DNA from: Polaromonas sp.
Lineage (GTDB): Bacteria > Pseudomonadota > Gammaproteobacteria > Burkholderiales > Burkholderiaceae_C
Direction of reading: 5' to 3'
Assembly (NCBI GenBank): GCA_030655515.1
Contig: JAURVI010000005.1
Location: 1-64,000 of the forward strand
DNA: 64,000 nucleotides
Shown: piece by piece, positions 32,404 to 44,330 of the stretch
How positions within the stretch are numbered: position 1 is the stretch's first letter
Layout: every line of letters starts with the position of its first letter
Made by a program: the position numbers and the translations under genes
Notes under the pieces: model-generated
The model's database searches: none
Told to the model about the DNA's origin: nothing
Seen by the model: only the letters and a program-made list of their open reading frames with translations

Positions 32404-33206
32404 GCCGGGTTGTCGATATCAATGAATTCATGCGTCAGCCCGAACTGCGCGGCCACATGCGCCGCCACGGCGGGCGCACCGTATCGCTCGGACGCATGAT
32501 GGCCGCAGGCGATGAAAGCCACGCCCATTTCGCGGGCGTAATGCGCCTGCGGCTCGGAGATTTCGCCGGTGATGAAGGCATCGGCCCCGGCGGCGATGGC
32601 GGCTTCAAAGTAGCCCTGCGCGCCGCCGCTGCACCATGCTATGTTTTTAATGGCTTTCTGCGCATGCCCGACAAGGACAACCGGCCGGTTCAATGCATTT
32701 TTTACATGCTCGGCCAGGCTCTCGGCGCTGTCAAGGCTGGAACCGGCGGGGCCGTCCGCAACGCCGCCGTGGCTGCCCAGAAAACCCAGGTTGTTCTCGC
32801 CGAAGTAGCGGTCCGCACGCAACCCGAGCCGGCGGCCGAGCTGCGCGTTGTTGCCCAGCTCGGGGTGGGCATCGAGCGGCAGATGGTAGGCATAGAGGTT
32901 GATGTCATGCGCCAGCAGCAGCGCCAGACGCTGCTTCATCCAGCCGACGACAGGGCCATTGTTGCGACCGTCCCAGCCGCGCCAGAACAGCCCATGGTGA
33001 ACAAAAATGGCGTCGGCCTTCGCCGCGACGGCCGCTTCAATCAGCGCCAGACTGGCCGTGACGCCGGAGACGATTTTTCGCACCTCGGCCTTGCCTTCGA
33101 CCTGCAGGCCGTTCGGCCCATGGTCCTTGAAGCGCTCCGGCTGCAGCAACTGATCGAAAGCGGCCAGCAGCAGCGCACGCGGCGCGACCGGCCAGGCGGG
33201 ACTCAA
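32400..33206 (-). CDS. Nif3-like dinuclear metal center protein
   Basis: PNGLQVEGKAEVRKIVSGVTASLALIEAAV, FVHHGLFWRG, GGAQGYFEAAIAAGADAFITGE; TTG start. Confidence 0.92.
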   Translation of the reverse strand: MSPAWPVAPRALLLAAFDQLLQPERFKDHGPNGLQVEGKAEVRKIVSGVTASLALIEAAVAAKADAIFVHHGLFWRGWDGRNNGPVVGWMKQRLALLLAHDINLYAYHLPLDAHPELGNNAQLGRRLGLRADRYFGENNLGFLGSHGGVADGPAGSSLDSAESLAEHVKNALNRPVVLVGHAQKAIKNIAWCSGGAQGYFEAAIAAGADAFITGEISEPQAHYAREMGVAFIACGHHASERYGAPAVAAHVAAQFGLTHEFIDIDNPA

Positions 33207-33280
33207 GGCAGGACTCCCTCGACCGGCAGATAACGCTCGCCGGTGTTGCCTATCGTGGCGAGGACGCTGGAGGCTTTCAT
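33203..33280 (-). pseudogene. 25-aa ORF MKASSVLATIGNTGERYLPVEGVLP, candidate internal-deletion remnant of a cysteine synthase gene
   Basis: ATG with upstream AAGGA; first 13 aa resemble a cysteine synthase N-terminus (..TIGNTP..), last 12 resemble its C-terminus (..GERYL..); TGA overlaps the Nif3-like TTG start (TTGA). Confidence 0.5.
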
Positions 33281-33519
33281 GACATGTTCCTTGTGGGGAG
33301 TTTGTCGCCCGCTCAACACGGGCGGCTGGTTCTGCAAATTATCGCCCTTCCCCGGAAGACCCTTGCACCGGTACGCGGGCCTGCCGTCCGGCTTGCGGCA
33401 ACATGCGCGAATTGGGCGAAAATCGGGCCTGTTGGTTATTGATCATTGCCGATCCGGCCCCATTTCCTGTGCGGACTGTCATTGACTGTCTTTGCCTGCT
33501 GCTTCACCCTGGAACCCCC

Positions 33520-34680
<1,161 letters not shown>

Positions 34681-34685
34681 CCTTA

Positions 34686-35486
34686 TCAGGGTTTGGCGGC
34701 TTCGGTTTCGCTGTCGGCCTCAGGCGCTTGGGTGCGCTTGACGAACACCTGCGCCGCCAGAATGCCGACCTCATACAGCCCGCCCACCACCATCAGCAGC
34801 ATGATCATCGAGCCCGCATCGGGCGGCGTGACCAGCGCCGTGCCGACGGCGGCAATCACCCAGAAATAGCCGCGGTACTGGCGCAACTGGGCGATGCTGA
34901 GCACGCCCATGCGAACCAGCAGGATCACCGCGATCGGCACTTCAAACGCCAGGCCGAAAGCCAGGAACATGCCGAGCACGAAGTTGAGGTACTCCTCGAT
35001 ATCCGGTGCGGCGGTGATCGACTTGGGTGCAAAGCTCTGGATGAAAGTAAACACCTGGCCGAACACAAAGTAGTAGCAAAAAGCCACGCCCACAAAAAAC
35101 AGCAGCGTGCTGGAGACCACCAGGGGCATGATCAGTTTTTTCTCGTGCGAATACAGGCCGGGGGCAACGAACGCCCAGACCTGGTACAACACCACCGGCA
35201 GCGCCATCATGAACGCAGCCATGAAAAGAATCTTGATCGGCACCACAAACGGCGAGATGACGTTGGTGGCGATCAGCGTCGCGCCCTTGGGCAGCGTAGC
35301 CACCAGCGGCGCAGCCAGCAGGTCGTACAGGGCGCCGGGGCCGGGCCAGATGGCCAGCAGGGCCGCGGCAAGACCAATCGCAATCACGACCTTGATCATC
35401 CGGTCACGCAGCTCCATCAGGTGCTGCACAAAGGGCTGTTCGGTGCCCGCGAGTTCATCGGGCTTGTCGGAGTTGGGCTCGCTCAT
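34686..35486 (-). CDS. tatC: Sec-independent protein translocase TatC
   Basis: QPFVQHLMELRDRMIKV, FAFGLAFEVP. Confidence 0.96.
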   Translation of the reverse strand: MSEPNSDKPDELAGTEQPFVQHLMELRDRMIKVVIAIGLAAALLAIWPGPGALYDLLAAPLVATLPKGATLIATNVISPFVVPIKILFMAAFMMALPVVLYQVWAFVAPGLYSHEKKLIMPLVVSSTLLFFVGVAFCYYFVFGQVFTFIQSFAPKSITAAPDIEEYLNFVLGMFLAFGLAFEVPIAVILLVRMGVLSIAQLRQYRGYFWVIAAVGTALVTPPDAGSMIMLLMVVGGLYEVGILAAQVFVKRTQAPEADSETEAAKP

Positions 35487-35537
35487 GAAAGAAGTTTTCG
35501 CAGGTCAGCGTACCGGGTGCATACGGAAAAAAGAAGA

Positions 35538-36005
35538 TCAGGCATTGCGGCCCGGCCGCGGTCGAAAGCGCGCCACGCGCGCAGCGCCGGACAGCGCCTT
35601 GCTGCGCACACCGGCGCGGGCTTTGTACCATTGCGGGGTAGCCCCTGTTTTTAGCCGCCAGTTCTTTTTCGGGTGTTTGTATTCGGGAAAACGGATCATG
35701 CCGGGCATCTCGCCGCCAGAGGCCGTGCCGGTGGTTTCGGCCCATGATTTCTCAAAGTCGCTGGCGTTGGTCTGGATGGAGTTCTCGACATCGCGGGCGG
35801 CCCCCTCGACCGATTCCTTCATCTTCTTGAGTTCATCGAGCGCCATCGAGCGGTTGACTTCCTGCTTGACATCGGCCACATAACGCTGCGCCTTGCCCAG
35901 CAGGGTGCCCAGGGTACGCGCAAGACGGGGCAATTTTTCCGGGCCGATCACGATCAGCGCCACCGCACCGATCAGGGCGATCTTCGACAGACCGATATCA
36001 ATCAC
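35538..36005 (-). CDS. tatB: Sec-independent protein translocase TatB
   Basis: [33 protein letters not shown]. Confidence 0.95.
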   Translation of the reverse strand: MIDIGLSKIALIGAVALIVIGPEKLPRLARTLGTLLGKAQRYVADVKQEVNRSMALDELKKMKESVEGAARDVENSIQTNASDFEKSWAETTGTASGGEMPGMIRFPEYKHPKKNWRLKTGATPQWYKARAGVRSKALSGAARVARFRPRPGRNA

Positions 36006-36049
36006 TGCAGTTCAGACCGGTGAGCCGTCAAGACAGGGATTGCAGCCAA

Positions 36050-36307
36050 TCAGGACTTCTGCTTGGCTTCGACGTCGATCGTGGTTTTGTCGGCACTGGC
36101 ACCCTGTGCGTGGCTGACCTGGCCGGCGCTGGCGTTCGCAGCAGCGGTTTTGTCGTCGGCACTCTGGCCGCCGTCTTTCATGCCGTCCTTGAAGCCCTTG
36201 ACGGCGCCGCCGAGGTCGCTGCCCATGTTTTTGAGTTTTTTGGTGCCAAAAACCATCACCACGATCAACAGCACGATCAGCCAGTGCCAAATGGAAAATG
36301 AGCCCAT
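36050..36307 (-). CDS. tatA: Sec-independent protein translocase TatA
   Basis: [40 protein letters not shown]. Confidence 0.96.
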   Translation of the reverse strand: MGSFSIWHWLIVLLIVVMVFGTKKLKNMGSDLGGAVKGFKDGMKDGGQSADDKTAAANASAGQVSHAQGASADKTTIDVEAKQKS

Positions 36308-36437
36308 GTTTCTCTCCTAATCTTCAATTGCAAGCTTGCACAACACTGTGGTCATTCTAAAGGCCTTGCCGCTCCCCTGTTACCGGAATGGACCGCATTG
36401 TGACCCCCTGGCGTGGTATTGAATGAATTTAAGGCGG

Positions 36438-36495
36438 AATGCCTGCCTTGCAAGGGGGCAGCGAAGTACGCGAAGCGACGAGCGCGGGGACGTGG
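36438..36495 (-). repeat. single short copy of the GC-rich dispersed repeat (reverse orientation)
   Basis: tgcctgccttgcaagggggcagcgaagtacgcgaagcgacgagcgcggggacgtgg. Confidence 0.7.
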
Positions 36496-36870
36496 TTACC
36501 CTCGCAACCAGGGCCGCGGACCGCCAATCACATGGAAATGCAAATGATGCACTTCCTGTCCGCCTTCCGCGCCGGTATTCGTAACAAGCCGAAAACCGCC
36601 TTCGGGGTAGGGTTTGCAGCCTTTCTCCAGCGCCAGCCTGGGGGCCAGCACCATCATGCGGCCCAGCAGCGCCTCGTGTTCAGGCCCGACCTGCGCCATC
36701 GACGCAATATGGACTTTCGGAATCATCAGAAAATGAACCGGCGCCCACGGGTGAATGTCATCGAAGACAAAAATCTCATCGTCTTCGTAAACCTTGCGGC
36801 CAGGAATTTCTCCGGCTGCGATTTTGCAGAAAATGCAATTGTCGCGGGTAGCGATGCTGGGTTGGTTCAT
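36496..36870 (-). CDS. HIT-family purine nucleoside phosphoramidase-like protein
   Basis: DNCIFCKIAAGEIPGRKVYEDDEIFVFDDI and HLHFHVIGG. Confidence 0.94.
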   Translation of the reverse strand: MNQPSIATRDNCIFCKIAAGEIPGRKVYEDDEIFVFDDIHPWAPVHFLMIPKVHIASMAQVGPEHEALLGRMMVLAPRLALEKGCKPYPEGGFRLVTNTGAEGGQEVHHLHFHVIGGPRPWLRG

Positions 36871-36885
36871 GGGTGCCAGGGTGAA

Positions 36886-37257
36886 TCAGACGAAAGAGGT
36901 GATTTTGGCCGGCCGGTTGCTGTTGAAATGCAGCCAGCCCCGGATGCAGCGGTACAGGTACCAGAGCCAGACGATGGCGTAGGCAATGGCTCCGGGTAGA
37001 AAAAGCAAGAGCCACAGCGGCGACAACAGCACCAGCCAGATCAGCGTCCACCAGAAAGTCTGGATCATGTAATTGTGGTGGTCGATATAAAGCGCATCGG
37101 ACTCGTCGGCGCGCCGGACGTAGTTGACGATGAGCGCAATCACCGCAAAAACACCGCCGCTGAACCAGGCCAGCGTGTGCAGGCCGTACAGCACATGCAT
37201 GACGATGCGGTCGTTGGAGTTTTTGTAGTCGAACTCGGCCAGATCGGTCTCACTCAT
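36886..37257 (-). CDS. DUF4870-like small membrane protein
   Basis: three predicted hydrophobic segments, position between hisE and hinT-like gene. Confidence 0.7.
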   Translation of the reverse strand: MSETDLAEFDYKNSNDRIVMHVLYGLHTLAWFSGGVFAVIALIVNYVRRADESDALYIDHHNYMIQTFWWTLIWLVLLSPLWLLLFLPGAIAYAIVWLWYLYRCIRGWLHFNSNRPAKITSFV

Positions 37258-37284
37258 GGTTTTTCTCCTGTCTGAATCTTGCCA

Positions 37285-37653
37285 TTACTTCTCGGCGGCC
37301 TCACGGGCCTGCGCCTTGCGCAGGGCTTTTTCCTCGATGCCGCTGGTGCCTTCGCGCCGCTCCAGCTCGGCGATCACGTCGGCAGGGCTCAGGCCGTAGT
37401 GCGCCAGCGCAATCAGGCAGTGAAACCACAAGTCAGCGACTTCCCCAACCAGTTTGGACGGGTCGCCGCCATGGTCCAGGTCTTTCGCAGCCATCACGGT
37501 TTCAGTGGCTTCCTCGCCGATTTTTTTCAGGAAGGCGTCCGGGCCCTTGTGCAACAGGCGGGCCACGTAGCTGGTTTGCGGGTCGCCGCCGCGGGCCGGC
37601 TTGCGGCTTTCGATGATTTGCGCGAGACGCTGCAGGGAGTCGTTGGAAGTCAT
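37285..37653 (-). CDS. hisE: phosphoribosyl-ATP pyrophosphatase
   Basis: [20 protein letters not shown]; start trimmed from 37737. Confidence 0.95.
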   Translation of the reverse strand: MTSNDSLQRLAQIIESRKPARGGDPQTSYVARLLHKGPDAFLKKIGEEATETVMAAKDLDHGGDPSKLVGEVADLWFHCLIALAHYGLSPADVIAELERREGTSGIEEKALRKAQAREAAEK

Positions 37654-38045
37654 GGCTGTCGATACATGGTTGTCGGGTCTTTCAGTACCGGCTCGGTCAC
37701 CACCCACCGGCCATTTTGGTAGAGGTGGAAAAAGCAACTGTGGCGGCCGGTGTGGCAGGCGATTCCGGGCTGGTGACCCAACTGCGTCACTTTCAGCAAA
37801 ATCACGTCGTTGTCGCAGTCCAGCCGGATCTCATGCACTGTCTGCAGGTGGCCGGACTCCTCGCCCTTGTGCCACAGGCGCCCGCGCGACCGGCTGTAAT
37901 ACACGGCCTGGCCGATCTCGGCGGTTTTCTGCAGCGCCTCGCGGTTCATCCAGGCAAACATCAGCACGTCGCCGCTGGCGGCCTCCTGCGCGATGACCGG
38001 GATCAAACCCTTGTCGTCCCATTTAATTTCGTCGAGCCAATTCAT
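37650..38045 (-). CDS. hisI: phosphoribosyl-AMP cyclohydrolase
   Basis: [31 protein letters not shown]. Confidence 0.96.
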   Translation of the reverse strand: MNWLDEIKWDDKGLIPVIAQEAASGDVLMFAWMNREALQKTAEIGQAVYYSRSRGRLWHKGEESGHLQTVHEIRLDCDNDVILLKVTQLGHQPGIACHTGRHSCFFHLYQNGRWVVTEPVLKDPTTMYRQP

Positions 38046-38080
38046 AGGGTCTATTGTCAGGTATCCGATCCCGCTTTTGC

Positions 38081-38860
38081 CTATAGCCGGACCGGAATAC
38101 CCCGCCCGGCCATGTGTTGTTTGGCCTGCTGCACCGTGTACTCGCCGTAATGGAAAATACTGGCGGCCAGCACCGCATCGGCGCCGCCGAGCTGAATGCC
38201 GTCGGCCAGGTGATCGAGGGTGCCGACACCGCCGGAGGCGATCACCGGCACGCTGACCGCGTCGCTGACGGCGCGTGTCAGCGCCAAATCGAACCCGGAC
38301 CTGGTGCCGTCGCGGTCCATGCTGGTCAGCAAAATCTCGCCGGCGCCGCGCCGCGCCATTTCACTGGCCCAGGCAACGGCATCGAGTCCGGTGTTTTTGC
38401 GTCCGCCATGGCTGTACACGTCCCAGCCGGCGCCACGGGTGAGTGCCTCGGCATCGGAACGGCGCTTGGCGTCGATGGCCACGACGATGCATTGCGCACC
38501 GTATTTGCCGGAGGCCTCTTCAATGACCTGCGGGTTGGCCAGCGCCGCCGAGTTGAAACTGGTCTTGTCGGCACCGGCATTGAGCAGGCGGCGCACGTCT
38601 TCGACGGTACGCACGCCGCCGCCGACCGTCAGCGGAATGAAAACCTGCGAAGCCACCGCTTCGATGATGTGCAAAATCAGGTCGCGGCCGTCGCTGGTCG
38701 CGGTGATGTCCAGAAAAGTCAGCTCGTCGGCGCCCTGCTCGTTGTAACGTGCGGCAATTTCCACCGGATCGCCGGCATCGCGCAGCTCGACAAAGTTGAC
38801 GCCCTTGACGACACGGCCGCCGGTGACGTCGAGGCAGGGGATGATTCGTTTGGCTAACAT
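38081..38860 (-). CDS. hisF: imidazole glycerol phosphate synthase cyclase subunit
   Basis: [23 protein letters not shown]. Confidence 0.97.
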   Translation of the reverse strand: MLAKRIIPCLDVTGGRVVKGVNFVELRDAGDPVEIAARYNEQGADELTFLDITATSDGRDLILHIIEAVASQVFIPLTVGGGVRTVEDVRRLLNAGADKTSFNSAALANPQVIEEASGKYGAQCIVVAIDAKRRSDAEALTRGAGWDVYSHGGRKNTGLDAVAWASEMARRGAGEILLTSMDRDGTRSGFDLALTRAVSDAVSVPVIASGGVGTLDHLADGIQLGGADAVLAASIFHYGEYTVQQAKQHMAGRGIPVRL

Positions 38861-38863
38861 GCG

Positions 38864-38950
38864 CCCCCACGGTCGCCCACTGCGTGCGGCTTCCTGCCCC
38901 CCGAGGGGGCCGCTGCGCCTGCGGCCCGGCGAAGCCGGTTCCGCGGCCCC
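38864..38950 (+). repeat. single copy of the GC-rich dispersed repeat
   Basis: cccccacggtcgcccactgcgtgcggcttcctgccccccgagggggccgctgcgcctgcggcccggcg. Confidence 0.75.
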
Positions 38951-38987
38951 TGCTGGTATGCAGAGCCGCCATTCGTGGCAACTGCGG

Positions 38988-39728
38988 TCATCCGTTCAAC
39001 TCATCTGCGCGGGCCTGTGCCGCGGCGAAATCGAGGTCGCCGCTGTAAATCGAACGGCCGCAGATCACACCTTCGACGCCTTCCTCCTCGACCGCACACA
39101 ACGCATCGATGTCGGCCATGTTCGAAAGCCCACCCGAGGCGATCACCGGGATCGTCAGCGCCTGCGCCAGCTTGACGGTGGCGTCGATGTTGATGCCGCT
39201 GAGCATGCCGTCGCGGCCGATGTCGGTGTAGACGATGGATTCGACGCCGTAGTCCTGGAATTTTTTGCCGAGGTCGATCACCTCGTGGCCGGTCAGCTTG
39301 CTCCAGCCGTCGGTGGCGACCTTGCCGTCCTTGGCGTCCAGCCCGACAATGATGTGGCCGCCAAACGCGGTGCAGGCGTCCTGCAGGAAACCGGGGTTTT
39401 TCACCGCGGCGGTGCCGATGATCACATAGCGCAGGCCGGAATCGAGATAGCGCTCTATCGTGTCGAGGTCGCGGATGCCGCCGCCGAGCTGCACGTCGAT
39501 CTCGCTGCCGACCTCTAGCAGGATTTTGCGGATGGCCGCTTCGTTTTTGGGTTTGCCGGCAAACGCGCCGTTCAAATCCACCAGGTGCAGGCGGCGCGCG
39601 CCCTTGTCCACCCAACTGCGTGCCATCGCGGCCGGGTCTTCACTGAAAATAGTGGATTGGTCCATGTCGCCCTGTTTGAGGCGCACGCAATGGCCGTCTT
39701 TCAAGTCAATCGCAGGGATGAGTAGCAT
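38988..39728 (-). CDS. hisA: phosphoribosylformimino-5-aminoimidazole carboxamide ribotide isomerase
   Basis: [22 protein letters not shown]. Confidence 0.97.
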   Translation of the reverse strand: MLLIPAIDLKDGHCVRLKQGDMDQSTIFSEDPAAMARSWVDKGARRLHLVDLNGAFAGKPKNEAAIRKILLEVGSEIDVQLGGGIRDLDTIERYLDSGLRYVIIGTAAVKNPGFLQDACTAFGGHIIVGLDAKDGKVATDGWSKLTGHEVIDLGKKFQDYGVESIVYTDIGRDGMLSGINIDATVKLAQALTIPVIASGGLSNMADIDALCAVEEEGVEGVICGRSIYSGDLDFAAAQARADELNG

Positions 39729-39826
39729 GGGCAGTAAGTAAGGAACGGTGTGAAATGGGGTGAGGAAAACCGGTGCGGCAGAAGGTGGACTGGAAGCAGG
39801 CTGGCGAAGTGCGCTTTAACGTTGAA

Positions 39827-40504
39827 TCAGGGGTTCCAGTGCAGGAAATTGCGGTACAGCGCCAAACCGTGGCCTGCGCTTTTTTCGGGGTGAAATTGCG
39901 TTGCGAAAATATTATCGCGCGCGAGCGCCGCCGTAAAGCACCCGCCGTAGTCGGCCAGGCCGGCAGTGTGGCGCGCATCCGACGGACGCGCGTAATAACT
40001 ATGCACGAAATAAAACCAGGCGGCGTCAGGAATGCCGGCCCACACGGGGTGAGCAGGGGCCGACTGGAACACCTGGTTCCAGCCCATTTGCGGCACCTTG
40101 TAGCGGCTGCCGTCGGGCTGGATGCGCCCGGCCAGATCGAACTTGACGACTTCGCCCGGAATCAGGTCAAGACCCTTTGTTCCGGCACCGCCATCGCCGC
40201 GCTGGCCTTCGTCGCTGTGGGTCAGCAACATCTGCATGCCGACGCACACGCCGAACAAGGGCTTGTTGCGGGCGGCATGCAGCACCGCCTCCTGCATGCC
40301 GGACTCCGCCAGCTCGCGCATGCAGTCGGCAATCGCGCCTTGGCCGGGCAGCACGACGCGCTCTGCATTCATCACGTCCTCGGCCCGGGAGGTGACCACC
40401 ACCTCAAAATCGCTGCCTTGCGCCACATGCCGGACCGCCTGCGACACCGAGCGCAGATTGCCCATGCCGTAATCGACCACCGCGACAGTTTTGGGATTTC
40501 CCAT
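39827..40504 (-). CDS. hisH: imidazole glycerol phosphate synthase glutamine amidotransferase subunit
   Basis: [29 protein letters not shown]. Confidence 0.96.
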   Translation of the reverse strand: MGNPKTVAVVDYGMGNLRSVSQAVRHVAQGSDFEVVVTSRAEDVMNAERVVLPGQGAIADCMRELAESGMQEAVLHAARNKPLFGVCVGMQMLLTHSDEGQRGDGGAGTKGLDLIPGEVVKFDLAGRIQPDGSRYKVPQMGWNQVFQSAPAHPVWAGIPDAAWFYFVHSYYARPSDARHTAGLADYGGCFTAALARDNIFATQFHPEKSAGHGLALYRNFLHWNP

Positions 40505-40617
40505 CAGGCTGATTGGCGCGGAATTCCGCTACGGAATTTATAGCATCCAGCATTCATGAATAAAGAGCTGAAGGCCAAAATGATGCCAAGAAACATGTTT
40601 TTCGGCTTCCTTGCGGC

Positions 40618-41250
40618 CTACAGCGAGCCTTTGGTCGATGGAATCACACCGGCAGCGCGGGGATCTATTTCCAGCGCCATGCGCAACGCGCGGGCAAACG
40701 CCTTGAACACGGTTTCGGCCTGGTGATGCGCGTTGTCGCCGCGCAGATTGTCGATGTGCAGGGTCACGAACGCATGGTTCACAAAGCCCTGGAAAAATTC
40801 ATAGGCCAGTTGGCTGTCAAAGCTGCCGATCATGCCGCTCTTGAAGGGCACATGCATTTGCAACCCGGGACGGCCCGAAAAATCCACCACCACGCGTGAC
40901 AGCGCTTCGTCCAGCGGCACATAGGCGTGGCCGTAGCGGCGCAGGCCTTTTTTATCGCCCACGGCCTGGGCCACGGCCTGGCCCAGCGTGATGCCAACGT
41001 CCTCGACTGTGTGGTGGCCGTCGATGTGCAGGTCGCCTTCGGCCAGGATGTCCAGGTCGATCAGGCCATGCCGGGCAATCTGGTCCAGCATGTGGTCGAA
41101 AAAGCCGATGCCGGTGGCCAGCTTGGCCTGGCCGATGCCGTCGAGGTTGACCCGGACGGTAATTTTGGTTTCGGCCGTATGGCGCGAAACCTCGGCAATG
41201 CGCGGGGAAGCGCTGGGAGCGGGAGCAGAGGCCGTTGCAGGGGTGGTCAT
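40618..41250 (-). CDS. hisB: imidazoleglycerol-phosphate dehydratase
   Basis: [43 protein letters not shown]. Confidence 0.97.
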   Translation of the reverse strand: MTTPATASAPAPSASPRIAEVSRHTAETKITVRVNLDGIGQAKLATGIGFFDHMLDQIARHGLIDLDILAEGDLHIDGHHTVEDVGITLGQAVAQAVGDKKGLRRYGHAYVPLDEALSRVVVDFSGRPGLQMHVPFKSGMIGSFDSQLAYEFFQGFVNHAFVTLHIDNLRGDNAHHQAETVFKAFARALRMALEIDPRAAGVIPSTKGSL

Positions 41251-42335
41251 AGTGATTCTTTCAGTGCCGCCAGCATCTGCGTGTTCTCGTCAGCGGCGCC
41301 GACCGTCAGGCGCAAACAGTTGGCAAGCAATGGATGCATTTTAGAAACGTTTTTGACCAGTACCCTGCGCGCCCGCATGCCCTCAAAGGTTTTTTGCGCG
41401 TCAGGCACCCGTACCAGGATCATGTTGGCGTCGCTTTGCCAGGTTTTGATGCCAGGCATGACCCGCAATGCTTCGAAAATAATAGCGCGCTGCGTCCGTA
41501 TTTCTTGGGCTTGCTCCGCAAACACCTCCGCATGTTCAAGCGCAAACAACGCGCATTCGTAATTGAGCACGCTGATGTTGTAGGGCGGCCGCACCTTGTC
41601 GACTTCAAGAATCAGCGCTTTCGGACCCATCATGTAGCCAATGCGCACGCCGGCCAGCCCGAATTTGCTGAGCGTGCGCATCAGCAGCACATGGCTGTAA
41701 AGCTCGGGATTTTTGGCGATGCGGTCGATATAGCTTTTGCTGGAAAAAGGCTGATAGGCCTCGTCGATGACGACCAGCCCCGGTGCCGCCGCGATGATTT
41801 TCTCGATCACCGCGCCGTCCCACAGATTAGCGCTCGGGTTGTTCGGGTAAGCGATGTAAATGATGGACGGTTTGTGCTCGGTGATCGCCGCCAGCATGGC
41901 CGCCTCGTCGAGCTCGAAGTCGGCCGTCAGTGGCACCCCGACGAACTTCAGGCCCTGCAACTGCGCGCTCATGGCGTACATCACAAAACCGGGCAGCGGT
42001 GCGAGGATGGACGCGCCAGGCACATCGCAGGCCATCGCCAGCAGCGAAATCAGCTCGTCCGAGCCATTGCCCAGCATGATGTCAAAGCCTTCTGGCATCT
42101 GCGCGTAGGAGGCGAGCGCCGCGCGCAAGTCGTTGACGCGGCCGTCCGGGTAGCGGTTCAGCGCCAGCGCGCCCAGGCGCTGGCCCAGCGCGGCCTGCAG
42201 TTCGGGCGGCAGGCGGTGCGGGTTTTCCATCGCATCGAGCTTGATCAAACCGGCCGAATCCTGGATCGCATAGGCATGCATGGACTGAACATCCTGCCGG
42301 ATCAGTCTTTTCAGCCTGAGCGCGATGTCGTTCAT
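41247..42335 (-). CDS. hisC: histidinol-phosphate aminotransferase
   Basis: [28 protein letters not shown]; start trimmed from 42539. Confidence 0.95.
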   Translation of the reverse strand: MNDIALRLKRLIRQDVQSMHAYAIQDSAGLIKLDAMENPHRLPPELQAALGQRLGALALNRYPDGRVNDLRAALASYAQMPEGFDIMLGNGSDELISLLAMACDVPGASILAPLPGFVMYAMSAQLQGLKFVGVPLTADFELDEAAMLAAITEHKPSIIYIAYPNNPSANLWDGAVIEKIIAAAPGLVVIDEAYQPFSSKSYIDRIAKNPELYSHVLLMRTLSKFGLAGVRIGYMMGPKALILEVDKVRPPYNISVLNYECALFALEHAEVFAEQAQEIRTQRAIIFEALRVMPGIKTWQSDANMILVRVPDAQKTFEGMRARRVLVKNVSKMHPLLANCLRLTVGAADENTQMLAALKESL

Positions 42336-43651
42336 TTTTTCATTCTCATTTCGGCAGCGCGGGCATGGGCCTGCAGGCCTTCGCCATAGGCCAGCTCGGC
42401 GGCAATTTTTCCCAGCGTCTGCGCGCCGGCCTCGCTGACCTCGATCAGGCTGGAGCGCTTCTGGAAATCGTAAACGCCCAGCGGGCTGGAAAAGCGCGCC
42501 GTGCCGCTGGTGGGCAGCACATGGTTGGGGCCGGCGCAATAGTCGCCCAAAGACTCGCTGGTGTAGGCGCCGAGGAAAATGGCGCCGGCGTGTTTGAGCA
42601 AGGGCTCCCAGCGGTGCGGGTCATGGCTGGAGACTTCCAGGTGTTCGGGCGCGATCCGGTTGCTGATGGCGCAAGCCTCTTCCATGCTGCGGGTGTGAAT
42701 CAGCGCGCCGCGGCCGTTCAGCGACTTGGCAATGATCTCTGCGCGCGGCATCGAAGGCAGCAGGCGGTGGATCGCTTCCTGCACCTGGTCAATGTAAGCC
42801 GCGTCAGGGCACAGCAAAATGCTTTGCGCCAGCTCGTCGTGCTCGGCCTGGCTGAACAAATCCATGGCCACCCAGTCGGCCGGCGTGCTGCCGTCGGCCA
42901 GCACCAGAATTTCGGATGGCCCGGCAATCATGTCGATGCCGACGGTGCCGAACACCCGGCGCTTGGCGGCTGCCACATAGGCGTTGCCGGGGCCGGTGAT
43001 TTTGTCGACCTTGGGCACCGTTTGTGTGCCGTAGGCCAGGGCAGCCACCGCCTGTGCGCCGCCAATCGTGAAGGCCCGCGTGACGCCGGCCACGTAAGCG
43101 GCGGCCAGCACCAGCGCGTTTTTTTCGCCCTTGGGCGTCGGCACGACCATGATGATCTCGCCGACGCCGGCCACATGGGCGGGAATCGCGTTCATCAGCA
43201 CCGAGGACGGATAAGCCGCCTTGCCGCCCGGCACATAAATGCCGACGCGGTCCAGCGGCGTGACCTTCTGGCCGAGCAGGCTGCCGTCTTCGTCGCGGTA
43301 GCTCCAGCTCTGGCCATTGGCCTTTTTTTGCGCCTCGTGGTAGGTACGCACACGGCGGGCAGCAGCTTCCAGCGCTTCGCGCTGCGCGGCAGGAATGGTG
43401 TCGAATGCCGCCTTCAGCTCGGCCTGCGTCAGTTCCAGCACGGCCATGGCGGCCACCGTCAACCCGTCGAAACGTGCGGTGTATTCGAGCACTGCGGCAT
43501 CGCCGCGCTGCTGCACATCGGCCAGGATGTCGGCCACGCGCTGCTCGATCGCCGCATCGGTGTCAGCCGACCAGTGCAGACGCGCCTTGAATTTGGCCTC
43601 AAAAATGCTGTCGGCCGTTGACAGGCGAGCGGGTGTAGCGACCATATTCAT
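42332..43651 (-). CDS. hisD: histidinol dehydrogenase
   Basis: [39 protein letters not shown]; start trimmed from 43837. Confidence 0.96.
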   Translation of the reverse strand: MNMVATPARLSTADSIFEAKFKARLHWSADTDAAIEQRVADILADVQQRGDAAVLEYTARFDGLTVAAMAVLELTQAELKAAFDTIPAAQREALEAAARRVRTYHEAQKKANGQSWSYRDEDGSLLGQKVTPLDRVGIYVPGGKAAYPSSVLMNAIPAHVAGVGEIIMVVPTPKGEKNALVLAAAYVAGVTRAFTIGGAQAVAALAYGTQTVPKVDKITGPGNAYVAAAKRRVFGTVGIDMIAGPSEILVLADGSTPADWVAMDLFSQAEHDELAQSILLCPDAAYIDQVQEAIHRLLPSMPRAEIIAKSLNGRGALIHTRSMEEACAISNRIAPEHLEVSSHDPHRWEPLLKHAGAIFLGAYTSESLGDYCAGPNHVLPTSGTARFSSPLGVYDFQKRSSLIEVSEAGAQTLGKIAAELAYGEGLQAHARAAEMRMKK

Positions 43652-43658
43652 GGCATTT

Positions 43659-44330
43659 TCAGTGCGCGGGCTGGGCGATGGCGGATGCAAAGGCGTCAAT
43701 GATGGCGCGTATCGGCGCCTGCTTGAGCTTGAGCGCGACCTGGTTGACCACCAGGTGCGCGCTGATGTCCATGATGCGCTCGACCTCGACAAGGTGGTTG
43801 GCCTTGAGCGTGTTGCCGCTGCTGACGAGATCGACAATCGCGTCGGCGAGTCCGGTCAGAGGCGCCAGTTCCATGCTGCCGTAGAGCTTGATCAGGTCCA
43901 CATGCACACCCTTGGTCGCGAAAAAATCACGCGCAATGCTGACAAACTTGGTCGCCACCTTCAGGCGAGAACCCTGCTTCACGGCGGCTTCGTAGTCAAA
44001 GCCGCCACGCACCGCCACGCTCATGCGGCATTTGGCAATCCGCAGGTCCAGCGGCTGGTACAGGCCCGCGCTGCTCGCGGCGCCTCCCCAGTTCGCGCCA
44101 TGTTCGATCAGCGTGTCCTTGCCGGTCACGCCGATGTCGGCGCCGCCGTACTGCACATAAGTCGGCACATCGGTGGCACGCACCAGCACGACACGCACGT
44201 CGGGCCGGTTCGTCGCGAGAATCAGCCTGCGCGATTTTTCCGGGTCTTCCAGCACCTCGATGCCGGCCACCTTGAGCAGCGGCAGGGTTTCGTCGAAGAT
44301 GCGGCCTTTGGATAACGCCAGTGTGATCAT
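43659..44330 (-). CDS. hisG: ATP phosphoribosyltransferase (short form)
   Basis: [29 protein letters not shown]. Confidence 0.96.
   Translation of the reverse strand: MITLALSKGRIFDETLPLLKVAGIEVLEDPEKSRRLILATNRPDVRVVLVRATDVPTYVQYGGADIGVTGKDTLIEHGANWGGAASSAGLYQPLDLRIAKCRMSVAVRGGFDYEAAVKQGSRLKVATKFVSIARDFFATKGVHVDLIKLYGSMELAPLTGLADAIVDLVSSGNTLKANHLVEVERIMDISAHLVVNQVALKLKQAPIRAIIDAFASAIAQPAH

Noticed and set aside
40518-40540. Short palindrome GGAATTCCGCTACGGAATT between hisB and hisH
   Set aside because: Only a 7-bp stem, no T-tract, inside an apparently continuous his operon; too weak to assign a function.
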